A stretch of 64,000 nucleotides of DNA from Acidobacteriota bacterium (GTDB taxonomy: Bacteria; Acidobacteriota; Thermoanaerobaculia; UBA5066; Gp7-AA6): contig JAIVJS010000013.1 in NCBI GenBank assembly GCA_020199905.1, forward strand, positions 1 to 64,000. The letters are read 5' to 3'. The stretch's first letter is position 1. Each line of letters opens with the position of its first letter. Below, one piece after another: positions 10,417-19,929 of the stretch. A program made the position numbers and the translations under genes. Under the pieces are notes generated by a model, which saw only the letters and a list, made by a program, of their open reading frames with translations, searched no databases and was not told the origin of the DNA.

Positions 10417-12149
10417 AAGGGTTTCTCCTGGCGGCGGCCGCCTTTCTCGCGGTGGGGTTCATCCTCGCGGCCGCGCCGGGCGGACCGGCCGAGCCCGTCT
10501 TCCGCGACGTCACCCGCTCGTCCGGCATCGACTTCCGCGTCTCCGCCGACATGCGGCGGCTGAAGATGATCGCCACCATGATCGGCGGCTGCGCCTTCGG
10601 CGATTACGACGGGGACGGGCTACCCGATCTCTACGTCACCGGCTCGATTCCGCACTGGGGCAAGCCGAACGAGGCTTCCTGCGGCCGGCTCTACCGCAAC
10701 CTTGGCGGCGGCCGTTTCGAAGACGCGACCGCCCGCTCGGGCATCCATGCGTGCGGCCTCGGGATGGGCGCTTACTGGGCGGACCTGGACGGCGACGGCC
10801 GGCTCGACCTCTACCTCACGAACGTGGGCCCCAACACGGTCTACTGGAACCGGGGCGACGGAACCTTCGAAGAGGGAAAGTCGACCGGCCTCGAAGACCC
10901 TCTCTTTTCGATCGGAGCCGCGTTCGTCGACTACGACGGGGACGGCCGGCTGGACGTCGTCGTCGGCAACTATCTCGATTCGACGCCCGAGTGGGAAGCG
11001 GCTCAGCCGCAGTTTCAGCTGAGGGTTCCCGAGGACTACCGCGGGCAGCCCTCGCACCTGTATCGCAACGAGGGGGACCGGCATTTCCGGGACGTGACCG
11101 CCGCCGCCGGGCTCGCGATGAATCCGGAGGAGACCAAGACGCTCGGCATCGCCGTGCTCGACTACGACGGCGACGGGCTTCCCGACCTTTTCTTCGTGAA
11201 CGACCGTGTGTCCAACCGGCTCTTCCGGAACAAGGGCAACGGCACGTTCGAGGAGACGACCGCCGAAACGGGTGCCGGGATCCTCGGGCCGCGGCCCCGC
11301 GCGGGGATGGGCGTCGCCGTCGGCGATCCGTTCGGCGCGGGGCGCCCGAGTCTCTTCGTTACGAATTTCGGGGGCGAGCCCAACAGCCTTTACCGGAACG
11401 TCGAAGGCGCTCTCTTCGAGGATGCGGGCGCCGCGGCGGGGGCCGCGGGGATCGGCGAGCCCTTCGTGCGCTGGGGCACCCACTTCGCGGATTTCGACAA
11501 CGACGGGTGGCCCGACCTCTACGCCGTCGGCGGTCACCTCGCTCCGAAGATCGTTCGCAGCGTGGGGCATTACAAGAGCGGCAAGGCGAAATACGTCGAG
11601 GCGGGGGATTCCGCCTACACGCAGAAGGCGGTGCTGCTGAAAAATCTCGGCGGCGGAAAGTTCGAGGAGTGGGCGGCGTCCGGCGATCTCGGGCGGCTGA
11701 AGATGGCGGCCCGCGGCAGCGCGGTCGCCGACGTCGACGGCGACGGCGATCTCGACCTGTTCGTCATGGATCTGGCGGGGCCCTCGAGGCTGTTCGAGAA
11801 CGTGGTGGGCAGCCGCCACTCATGGGTGCGAATCGAGCCTCGGGTGAGCCGCGATGGCCGGCCGGTCCTCGGCACGAAAGTGCGCGTCACGGCGGGCGGG
11901 CGATCGTCGACGCGGGAGTTCTACCCGTCGCCCTCCTATGCGTCGGGCTCGCTGACCGATCTGCATTTCGGGCTCGGCGCCGCGGAAGTGGTGGACGAGA
12001 TCGAGATCACGTGGCCGGGCGGAGAAAAACAGAAGCTCACGGGAATCCCGGCGCGAAAGGTCTATCGGATCGAAAAGGGCCGTCCCCCGGTGGCGCTGGC
12101 TCTTCCGGCGTCTCCGGGCCCGGCCCGTTCCGCGCCGCCGCCGCGGTGA
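10413..12149 (+). CDS. CRTAC1-family FG-GAP/VCBS repeat protein with ASPIC/UnbV domain, secreted
   Basis: Repeated DxDGDGxxDL blades; C-terminal ASPIC-like GLGAAEVVDEIEITWPGGEKQKL; GTG start overlapping upstream stop (GTGA). Confidence 0.88.
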   Translation: MKGFLLAAAAFLAVGFILAAAPGGPAEPVFRDVTRSSGIDFRVSADMRRLKMIATMIGGCAFGDYDGDGLPDLYVTGSIPHWGKPNEASCGRLYRNLGGGRFEDATARSGIHACGLGMGAYWADLDGDGRLDLYLTNVGPNTVYWNRGDGTFEEGKSTGLEDPLFSIGAAFVDYDGDGRLDVVVGNYLDSTPEWEAAQPQFQLRVPEDYRGQPSHLYRNEGDRHFRDVTAAAGLAMNPEETKTLGIAVLDYDGDGLPDLFFVNDRVSNRLFRNKGNGTFEETTAETGAGILGPRPRAGMGVAVGDPFGAGRPSLFVTNFGGEPNSLYRNVEGALFEDAGAAAGAAGIGEPFVRWGTHFADFDNDGWPDLYAVGGHLAPKIVRSVGHYKSGKAKYVEAGDSAYTQKAVLLKNLGGGKFEEWAASGDLGRLKMAARGSAVADVDGDGDLDLFVMDLAGPSRLFENVVGSRHSWVRIEPRVSRDGRPVLGTKVRVTAGGRSSTREFYPSPSYASGSLTDLHFGLGAAEVVDEIEITWPGGEKQKLTGIPARKVYRIEKGRPPVALALPASPGPARSAPPPR

Positions 12150-12164
12150 AGGGATTCGGGGCGC

Positions 12165-13910
12165 TCAGCGGGGCGGGGACGGCGCGGGCGCCGCGCCGGA
12201 ACCCTCCGTGACGGTCCGGAGGGTTCCGCCGGCCAGGGTGCCCAGGGTCTCCCGGCGCCCGTCGGGCCAGCGGATCTCGAGGGAGTCGATACGGCGCGCT
12301 CCACCGAGCCCGAAGGTGAGCGTCTTCTCGGGCGCGGAAAGGTAGGACTCGCCGCCGCTGACCTGGGAGGTGAGACTGCGCGATCCGATGCGGGCGGTCA
12401 CGCGCGCTCCGATCGCATCCCGATTGGACCGGTCGGTCCCGACGAGCCGCACGCGCACGCTCTCGTCGGGACGGTCGAGCCGGTTCACGAATACCCGTGC
12501 CGGCCCACCGTTCTCGACGACGACGATGTCGAGGTCTCCGTCGCCGTCGAGGTCCGCGTAGACCGCACCGCGACCCACGATCGGCGTCGCGAGGTCGCCG
12601 CCCGTCGCCGCGGCGAACCGGTTGTCACCGAGGTTGCGGTAGAGGACCGGCGCCTGACGGTAGGTCACGGTCTTCTGGACCTCCTGCACGCTCGGCTCGA
12701 CGTGGCCGTTGGCGAGAAAGAGGTCGAGCCGGCCGTCGAGGTCCGCGTCGAAGAAGAAGAGGCCGAACGTGAGCGAGAGCAGCGAGCTCGATCCGACGCC
12801 GCTGCGCGGCGACTCGTCCAGGAAAACGTCCCCGGTCTCGGTCCAGTAGAGCGATTTAAGCTCGTTGGAAAAGTTTCCGACGGCGAGCGTGGCGCCCTTT
12901 CCGTTCCGGGTGTCTCCCCACGCCGCGCCCATCGACCCGCGCGACCGCCCCGCTTCATCGACCGCGACTCCGGCTTCCACCGCGACGTCTTCGAAGGTCC
13001 CGTCGCCTCGGTTCCGATAGAGGTTGTTCGGCGCGGTGTCGTTCGAGACGAAGAGGTCCGGCCTCCCGTCGCCGTTGACGTCCCAGGCGGCGGCGCCCAG
13101 GGCCTTCTGGTTTACGTTCCAGAGACCCGCCTTCCGGGTCACGTCTTCGAAACACCCGTTGCCCAGATTGCGGTAGAGGTGCGACGACGTGCCCGGGTAT
13201 CGCTCCGGGGTGCAGTACGACTTGGTCTTTCCGTCGAGTGTGCAGAAGAGGTCCGTCTTGGGCGACCAGTCCACGTACCGGCAGACGAAGAGGTCGAGCA
13301 GGCCGTCTCCGTCGTAGTCGAGCCAGACGGCGGACGTGCCCCACCCGGAATCTCGAACGCGGGCCTTCCCCGAGACCTCTTCGAACCGGCCGCCGGCATT
13401 GTGAAAAAGGAAATTGCGGCCGACCGCGGTCACGTACACGTCCGGCCGGCCGTCATTGTCGTAGTCGCCGACGGCCGCCCCCATCCCCTGGAACGTTCTC
13501 CGGAGGCCGGCCTCCCGCGTCGCGTCCCGGAAGCGCGGGAGACCGTCGGGGCCGTTGCCCTCGTTGTGGTAAAGCGCGAGCGAGCTTTTCTGCGAGGCCG
13601 CGCGGGGATCTCCCGGCCACCAGGCGCCGGACACGAAGAGAAGGTCGGGCCGCCCGTCGCCGTCGTAGTCGAGAACGGCGACGCCGCCGCCCATCGTCTC
13701 CGGCATCCATTTCTGGCCCCGCGCCCCGTTGATGTGAACGAAGTCGATGCCGATCGCCTGCGCCTTCTCATCGAACCGGAGCGCCGCCGCGGGAGTGGGC
13801 TTCGCCGGCGGAGGTGCGGCGGCTCCCGGCTTTTCGGGGCGGCGGCAGGCCATCGCTCCCGCGAGCAGGGCAGCCGCCATCAGCAGAATCAAGCGATGTG
13901 GGCGCTTCAA
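12165..13910 (-). CDS. CRTAC1-family FG-GAP/VCBS lipoprotein with ASPIC/UnbV domain
   Basis: Lipobox-like LLAGAMAC; DYDGDGRPDLLFV repeats; FGLGGARRIDSLEIRWPDGRRETL. Confidence 0.9.
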   Translation of the reverse strand: MKRPHRLILLMAAALLAGAMACRRPEKPGAAAPPPAKPTPAAALRFDEKAQAIGIDFVHINGARGQKWMPETMGGGVAVLDYDGDGRPDLLFVSGAWWPGDPRAASQKSSLALYHNEGNGPDGLPRFRDATREAGLRRTFQGMGAAVGDYDNDGRPDVYVTAVGRNFLFHNAGGRFEEVSGKARVRDSGWGTSAVWLDYDGDGLLDLFVCRYVDWSPKTDLFCTLDGKTKSYCTPERYPGTSSHLYRNLGNGCFEDVTRKAGLWNVNQKALGAAAWDVNGDGRPDLFVSNDTAPNNLYRNRGDGTFEDVAVEAGVAVDEAGRSRGSMGAAWGDTRNGKGATLAVGNFSNELKSLYWTETGDVFLDESPRSGVGSSSLLSLTFGLFFFDADLDGRLDLFLANGHVEPSVQEVQKTVTYRQAPVLYRNLGDNRFAAATGGDLATPIVGRGAVYADLDGDGDLDIVVVENGGPARVFVNRLDRPDESVRVRLVGTDRSNRDAIGARVTARIGSRSLTSQVSGGESYLSAPEKTLTFGLGGARRIDSLEIRWPDGRRETLGTLAGGTLRTVTEGSGAAPAPSPPR

Positions 13911-13914
13911 AGGG

Positions 13915-13963
13915 TCAGCTGCCGGGTCTCAGCTGTCAGCTCTCATGCGCTGGGCGCTGGGCG
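13915..13963. repeat. 7-bp degenerate tandem repeat (TCAGCTG / CTGGGCG)
   Basis: tcagctg ccgggtc tcagctg tcagctc tcatgcg ctgggcg ctgggcg. Confidence 0.85.
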
Positions 13964-14010
13964 AAAAGACTGGGAACGCAGGGGACGCCCAAAATTTTTC
14001 TTTCGATTCC

Positions 14011-14070
14011 CGATCTAGTTGACCGCGGAGTACCGCGGCCGTCTCGCTCCCGTTGGTCGCTCGGCTCCCG
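14011..14070 (+). repeat. 60-bp dispersed element, copy 1
   Basis: cgatctagttgaccgcggagtaccgcggccgtctcgctcccgttggtcgctcggctcccg; near-identical copies at 27639, 27697, 36042 (-) and 55921. Confidence 0.95.
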
Positions 14071-14083
14071 TTTCCCGTTTCCC

Positions 14084-16816
14084 TCACGGCGCCGACCGTC
14101 GCGCGGGCAGCGCGGGCGCTCCTCCGCGCGCCGTCCGGTCCGGAGCATCTCGAAGAATCGGCGGGTGGGCGCGCGTCAGATATCCCCCGTCCGTCTGATA
14201 GCCCTTTCTCCCCATTTCCGCGACCCAGGCGGGCACCGCCGCTTCGGGCGGCTCGGACTCCTCGTGCACGTGGATCGGAAGCGACTCCCGGTTCGCCCAC
14301 GGGTTGGCGCGCCGGAAGTCCGCGGCGACGGCGCGCCCCGTCTCGTCCTCCTTGAACTTCCGGTACTCGCGCTCGTGGAAGGCCGCCCGCCCGCGGTCTC
14401 CCTGCGCGCGGTAGATTCGCATCAGGTTGTAGTGGGCGTTCACGTCCTCGGAGTCGATCGCGAGGGTCTTCCCGTAGGCCTCCGCCGCGTCAGGGTAGCG
14501 GCCCGCGAGCCAGAGGACCGAGCCCAGGTTGTTCCACGCGACCCGGTCGAGGGGGAATTTCGCCAGGACCGTCCGAAGGTCCCGCTCCGCCTCGGGAAGC
14601 CGTCCTTCGTCCTTCTCGAGCGTCGCCCGGAAGAACGCGGTCTTGGGCCAGCCCGGGCGGATCTTCTCGGAGAGGCCGAGAGACGCGCGCGCATCCGCCA
14701 GGCGGCCTTCGGCGATCTCGGCGCGCGCGCGATTCAAGGGACCGTCGGGCTTGTCGGGGGCGAGCTCCGCGACGCGCGTCCATGCTCGGGCGGCGCCGCG
14801 ATAGTCGCCCTGGAGAAAGAGGCCGATGCCGTAGTCGTTCCAGCGCTGCCAGAGCTTGTCCGGGTTGCCGCGCGGCGTCCCGCCGGCCGGGACCTCGCCG
14901 GCCGCGACCGGAATCCGCACGGTGTCGCTCGCGAGCGTCGTGACGGGCAGCGAAGGGTGAGCGGCGCCGAGCGAGAAGGTCGTGTAATCACGGGAGAACT
15001 TCCGATAGTGGGCGCCGGCCGACAGCTCGACGAAGCGGCGGGCGTCCTCGGGGACCCTCATCCGATAGTGCACGACGCGGGCGGCGCCGGGCCCGATCCC
15101 GTTGTTGTAGAGGGTGACGTGGATGTCCTCGGGCTGACGGCGGTCCATGTGGCCTCCGCCGTGATCGATCACGACCTGGGACAGGCGGTCCGCGGCGGGG
15201 TCCACGCGCCCGGACGCGTCGAGCACGCCGGATCGGAAGAAAGCCGTGCCGCCGGACCGGCCTTCGAGTGAGACCCATGTCTCGTTCGAGTCCGCCGTCC
15301 CGTTGGTATAGGGGTGGCCGACCCCGCGCGTGCGAACGACGGCCTCGATCTCCAGAGTCTCCCCCGGCCTGACGCGGATCGGGTCCGCCCCGAGAACCAG
15401 CCTCTCCTCCCCGCGGCGGATCGCGAAGAGATCCACGGTCAGCACTTTGTTCTGAAGGAACTCGCGGATCTTCTGCTCCGTCTGGCGATCGCCCCGGATG
15501 AACGGCAGGGCCGTGTTCGCCGCGGGAAAGAGGTGGTCGTGGAGCTGTCCGTTTTTGTTTCCGAACTCATCCGACCGGTAGGGCGGGAGGTGGCAGTCCC
15601 GGCACGCCCTGGCCGCCGGCGGATCGTAGAAGGAGCGCACGGCGCGCCCCGAGACGCCCGAGTCGTACCAGCTGTCGTAGTGGTTCTGCCCCCGCATCCA
15701 CCGGTAGGAGTTCAACGCCGGGATCAAGGCCACCTTGTGGCAGCTCGAACAGAACTCCGGGGTCCTCATGACGGGCTTCAAGAACGTCTTGCGGTGGAGC
15801 GAGGGCTCCATCCGGATGAGCAGCTGGTTCACCGCCTGCAGCGTCTTGTTTTTCGAGAACGCGAACGGATACTGCTTGGACTCTTCGATGACGTACGAAC
15901 CGTTGCCCTTCACGTCCTTCACTTCGGTGATCGAGTGGCAGGACATGCACGTCAGGCCCTGCTGCGCCTCCCACGAGTCGTAGGAGAACTTCGCCTGCGT
16001 GGCGGCGCCCATCTGCCCGGTGAAAAGCACGACCGGATCGTGGCACCCCGAGCACCACTTGGTGCGCTCGCGCCCGACGCGGTCCGCCATCAGCTCGACG
16101 CTCTTCCGGTAGAAGGGATTGTTGAAGGACGAGAAGCGGTGCGCCGACCGCTCCCACTGGTGAAACGAGTCCGGATGGCACGACTTGCAGTAGTCGTTGG
16201 CGGCCAGCTTCTTCCCGTCGAGAAGCCCCTGGTCGAAGGTCTCGGAAGAGGCGGGGAAGAAGACGGTGTCGCCGTTCCGGTTCACGATCCGCTTCGGCGG
16301 TTTCTCGAGATGCGCGACGACCGCCATGGCGGCCAGAAACGCGGCGACCGCGCCGCCCCAGGCGAACAGCCGTTTGAACTGCAGTTTGTGAACTGCGGCG
16401 CGGCGGTGAAGGATGAACGCCACCAGGGCCAGGGGAACCGACAGCACGTGCGCGAGCCAGATCGCCCGGTTGTTGAGCGTCGCCCCCTTGAACGTCATGA
16501 AGACGCCGGACGCCACGCAGACCGTCGCCAGCGCGAAGATCGAGAGGCCCGCGTACTTCGCGCGCTTGTTCCACATCCGGATCATCCGGCGCGCGTGGGT
16601 CACCGCGAAGACGAAGAACGGGATCGCGACGAGCACGCCGAGCACGAGGTGGAGAAGGAGCATCGCGTAGAAGAACGACGTGTCGCGCGTGAACGCGAAG
16701 AGGTAGATCGCGTTGGCCGCGATGAGACCGAGAGGGATGAGAAGCAGCCGGTAGAGAAGCCTCTGCCAGGGCCGCAGAACCCCGGAGGGCTTCGAAACCG
16801 GAGCTCCTTCCGCCAT
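14084..16816 (-). CDS. Membrane-anchored pentaheme c-type cytochrome with C-terminal TPR repeats
   Basis: Several N-terminal TM helices; CKSCH, CSGCH, CMSCH, CSSCH, CRDCH; C-terminal TPR (AWNNLGSVLWLAGRYPDAAEAYGKTLAID). Confidence 0.88.
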   Translation of the reverse strand: MAEGAPVSKPSGVLRPWQRLLYRLLLIPLGLIAANAIYLFAFTRDTSFFYAMLLLHLVLGVLVAIPFFVFAVTHARRMIRMWNKRAKYAGLSIFALATVCVASGVFMTFKGATLNNRAIWLAHVLSVPLALVAFILHRRAAVHKLQFKRLFAWGGAVAAFLAAMAVVAHLEKPPKRIVNRNGDTVFFPASSETFDQGLLDGKKLAANDYCKSCHPDSFHQWERSAHRFSSFNNPFYRKSVELMADRVGRERTKWCSGCHDPVVLFTGQMGAATQAKFSYDSWEAQQGLTCMSCHSITEVKDVKGNGSYVIEESKQYPFAFSKNKTLQAVNQLLIRMEPSLHRKTFLKPVMRTPEFCSSCHKVALIPALNSYRWMRGQNHYDSWYDSGVSGRAVRSFYDPPAARACRDCHLPPYRSDEFGNKNGQLHDHLFPAANTALPFIRGDRQTEQKIREFLQNKVLTVDLFAIRRGEERLVLGADPIRVRPGETLEIEAVVRTRGVGHPYTNGTADSNETWVSLEGRSGGTAFFRSGVLDASGRVDPAADRLSQVVIDHGGGHMDRRQPEDIHVTLYNNGIGPGAARVVHYRMRVPEDARRFVELSAGAHYRKFSRDYTTFSLGAAHPSLPVTTLASDTVRIPVAAGEVPAGGTPRGNPDKLWQRWNDYGIGLFLQGDYRGAARAWTRVAELAPDKPDGPLNRARAEIAEGRLADARASLGLSEKIRPGWPKTAFFRATLEKDEGRLPEAERDLRTVLAKFPLDRVAWNNLGSVLWLAGRYPDAAEAYGKTLAIDSEDVNAHYNLMRIYRAQGDRGRAAFHEREYRKFKEDETGRAVAADFRRANPWANRESLPIHVHEESEPPEAAVPAWVAEMGRKGYQTDGGYLTRAHPPILRDAPDRTARGGAPALPARRSAP

Positions 16817-16941
16817 TGCGGCGGATTTTATCGAAGCCGAGGCCTGTCAGGTCCAGAGAATCGAGCCGCCAGCACGGGACCGCACACAGACGCCGGGCGG
16901 CGTCGCGGAGCCGGACTGAAAAAACGAGAACCGGGAATCGA

Positions 16942-16969
16942 GAGCCGACAGCTGACAGCCGACGGCTAG
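16942..16969. repeat. 7-bp tandem repeat (AGCYGAC) x4
   Basis: agccgac agctgac agccgac ggctaga; contains the stop codon of the S8 peptidase. Confidence 0.85.
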
Positions 16970-19050
16970 AACGCGTTCGTGTCCGCCTGGCTGACCGGCC
17001 TCCCCTGCGGGCTGAAATACGTCTTCTCGCTTCCCGTCATCGTGTCGGTCACGGTGATCGTGTACTGGACGTCGGTCAGGGCGCCGTAGAACACCCAGAA
17101 CTTTCCGTTCAGCGGGCGGCCGTCGACGACCTTCAGCATCAGCTCAATGTTGTTGGCGCTGAAGAACCAGAAGTAACCCGTGTCGGAGGTGAGGGGCACC
17201 GCCGTGCCGTTCCCGCCCGTCCCCTGCGTGGGCACCTGCCAGGCCACGCTCACCTGGAACCGGCTCGCGTTCAGGCACAGCACGTTCGGGCCGGGCGCGC
17301 ACGGGGCGAGGGCGTTGACGAGCTGCACGGCGAAGTTGCGGATGCGCCCGGCAGTGCCTGTCACGAGGTCCTCCACGCGAAGGGTCCAGATCCCGTTCCC
17401 CGGCTTCCCGGCGAACCGGTCGAGCGATTGCGCGGCCGCGTCGGTCTTGCCGTAGAAGGCGTTGATCGGCTGCTGGCTCGCGCCTGCTCGCTCCGACAGG
17501 AGGACCGTGGTGCCGTCGGGCCCGGTCAGGGTGACGCGGAGCTGCGCCGGCTCCGGGTGGTCGATTTCCACCCAGGCCTGGACGGTCCCGAGCGTTCCCG
17601 TGAATCCGGACGTCGTGACGGTGACGGTTGCGGACCCCGTGCCGTCCGGGATCGCGACGACCGGCCCTCCATACGTGGCGATCTTCACGGCCGCCTGCTG
17701 AACCGCGGCGAGCACGTCGAGGCGCGGCGTCACGATCCCGTTGCGCGTATCCGTGACCGGCTTCCCCGTCGCGCGCAGCAGGCTCATGATGCCCACCGGC
17801 GAGAGGTCCGGGCGCGCCTGATGCACCACCGCCACGGCGCCCGCGACGGCCGGCGTCGACGCCGACGTCCCCGCGAAGGTCGAATCGACGCCGCCGCCCT
17901 TCGTCGCCACGTTCCAGAACGCACCGGGGGCGAGGATGGAGAGGTTGGTGTTCGAGTCGGAGAAGCAGACGACCTGGTCCGGAGTGACGGGGGAGTCCGT
18001 GCATCCGTCCGGGTCGGACCAGCGCACCCTCGAGAAAGCGCTCGAGTACACCGCGCCGACGGAGAAGGCGGAGGTGACGCAGGCGGGCTGGGCGATCTGA
18101 TTGGACCGCGCGCCGTTTCCCGAGGCGACGGCGACGACGATCCCGGTGGCCCTCGCGTTGTCGAACGCCACGGCGTAATCGGGATTGTCGGCGTCGCAGA
18201 ACCCGTGCGTGAGCGTGTCGTCGAACTCGCCGCCGAGGCTCAGATTGATGACGACGATGCCGAACCGCGCCTGATTCGAGATCGCGTAGTTGATTCCGGC
18301 GAGGATGTCGGAGTCGTCGGCTTCGTTGCACGAGCCTTTCGACGAGAAGACCTTGATCGCGACGATCTTCGCCCCGGGCGCGACCCCCGTGGGGCCGGCG
18401 GCGATTGCCGCGACGGACGTGCCGTGTCCCTCGCAGTCCGCGGGGTCGCTGTCTCCATCGGCGAAGTCCATCCCCCCGATCACCTTGGCGGTCGGGAAGG
18501 TCCCCCCGCCAAGCTGGCTGACCGTGTAGTCCACCCCCGTGTCGATCACGGCGATCGAGGACCCGGCGCCGGAAAAGCCGAGAGCGTTGGCGGAGTGGCT
18601 GCGAATCAGGACCTGCGCCTCCTGCGGCGACGCCTGGAGCGCGCGCTTCTTGCCGTCGAACGTGACCCACGCGACGTCCGGCCGGCGAGAGAGGGCGAGG
18701 ATGCCTTCCCGGGAGGCCGTCCCGGAGATCAGCGAGAAGCTCTCGTAGAAGTGCCGCGGCGCAAACTGATCCCGCGGCATCTGGTCCGCCAGGGTCTGCT
18801 GGGCCTCGATGCGCTGGATCTGCCGACGTTTCTCGCCGGCGGGATCCGGCCGGAGCAGGAGCTCCCGGCCCGTCGGAGTGCCGTCGCGGAGCCCGACGAT
18901 GACGGGAAGCGGCTCCGAGGTTTTCGCGAGCTGCTGGAGGAGCCGGGGGGTCGCCAGGGGGGCGTCCGCCGCCGAAATCTGCGCGACGCCCGCGGCGCGC
19001 TGAGCGACGACGAACAGGAGGCCGGCGAGAGCGGTCGAGAGCGCGCGCAT
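16966..19050 (-). CDS. S8-family (subtilisin-like) secreted serine peptidase with P-domain-like C-terminus
   Basis: Signal peptide; AVIDTGVDYT (Asp), GHGTSVAAI (His), GTSASTPAVAGA (Ser); C-terminal PDGTTVLLSERAG...GIWTLRVEDL resembles a P-domain. Confidence 0.93.
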   Translation of the reverse strand: MRALSTALAGLLFVVAQRAAGVAQISAADAPLATPRLLQQLAKTSEPLPVIVGLRDGTPTGRELLLRPDPAGEKRRQIQRIEAQQTLADQMPRDQFAPRHFYESFSLISGTASREGILALSRRPDVAWVTFDGKKRALQASPQEAQVLIRSHSANALGFSGAGSSIAVIDTGVDYTVSQLGGGTFPTAKVIGGMDFADGDSDPADCEGHGTSVAAIAAGPTGVAPGAKIVAIKVFSSKGSCNEADDSDILAGINYAISNQARFGIVVINLSLGGEFDDTLTHGFCDADNPDYAVAFDNARATGIVVAVASGNGARSNQIAQPACVTSAFSVGAVYSSAFSRVRWSDPDGCTDSPVTPDQVVCFSDSNTNLSILAPGAFWNVATKGGGVDSTFAGTSASTPAVAGAVAVVHQARPDLSPVGIMSLLRATGKPVTDTRNGIVTPRLDVLAAVQQAAVKIATYGGPVVAIPDGTGSATVTVTTSGFTGTLGTVQAWVEIDHPEPAQLRVTLTGPDGTTVLLSERAGASQQPINAFYGKTDAAAQSLDRFAGKPGNGIWTLRVEDLVTGTAGRIRNFAVQLVNALAPCAPGPNVLCLNASRFQVSVAWQVPTQGTGGNGTAVPLTSDTGYFWFFSANNIELMLKVVDGRPLNGKFWVFYGALTDVQYTITVTDTMTGSEKTYFSPQGRPVSQADTNAF

Positions 19051-19178
19051 GAAACCCTCCGGAGGTGGCGACGGGGGCGAAAACGTCAGTCTACGGAACA
19101 CAAACAGGCGGGGGAAGCGTGAATTCCCCGAAACCGACCGCGAAGTCCCCTGACGCCCTTCTGGGCTATCTTCCGGGA

Positions 19179-19889
19179 ATGCGAGCCGTTTTCGCGGATT
19201 GCCACGTGGGAAGGCGCCCCGGCGACGAGGGCCCGTTCTTAGACGCCCTGACCGTGGCGGCGGACCGCGGAGCGAAGGCGATCTCTCTTCTCGGGGACAT
19301 CTTCCATTTCTTCATCGCGCATCCGAAATTCGAGACGGTCGCGATCCGCCGCTTTCTGGACGCGGTGGACCGCCTGTCCGCCCGCGATGTTCCCGTCACG
19401 TACGTCGAGGGGAATCGCGATTTCTTCCTGCGCCGCTCCTACGTCGAGCACCATTTCCGGGAGGTCTGCGACCAGGAGACGTTCGAGGCGGGAGGGCGGC
19501 GGTTCCTCCTGACCCACGGCGATCTCTTAAACGAGGCGGACCTGCCATACCGCTTCTGGCGCGCCCTCTCGAAAAATCCCCTCGCGCGCGCGTCGCTGCA
19601 CGTGATTCCGAAGGCGGCCGGCAACCGTCTCGTCTGGAAGACCGAGGCGCGGCTGTACCGGTCGAACTTCAAGCACAAGACGCGGCTGCCCGTCGAGATG
19701 ATCCGCGAGTTCGCGGAGCGCCGGTTTGCCCAGGGCGTCGACACCGTTCTCCTGGGGCACTTCCACAAATCCTGGGTCGAGGACGCGGGCCGCGGGCGAA
19801 TCGAGATCCTTCCCGCCTTCGTCGACGAGCACCGCTGGATGGAGGTCGCCGAGGACGGATCCACGTCGCTCGTCTCCCTACCCGCGTGA
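19179..19889 (+). CDS. lpxH: UDP-2,3-diacylglucosamine diphosphatase-like calcineurin phosphoesterase
   Basis: FADCHVG, LGDIFHFF, EGNRDFFL, HGDLLN, LGHFHK metallophosphatase motifs. Confidence 0.85.
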   Translation: MRAVFADCHVGRRPGDEGPFLDALTVAADRGAKAISLLGDIFHFFIAHPKFETVAIRRFLDAVDRLSARDVPVTYVEGNRDFFLRRSYVEHHFREVCDQETFEAGGRRFLLTHGDLLNEADLPYRFWRALSKNPLARASLHVIPKAAGNRLVWKTEARLYRSNFKHKTRLPVEMIREFAERRFAQGVDTVLLGHFHKSWVEDAGRGRIEILPAFVDEHRWMEVAEDGSTSLVSLPA

Positions 19890-19929
19890 CGGCGGCGGAA
19901 ATCTCCGAGCCCGAGCCGCGGCCGGCCGG

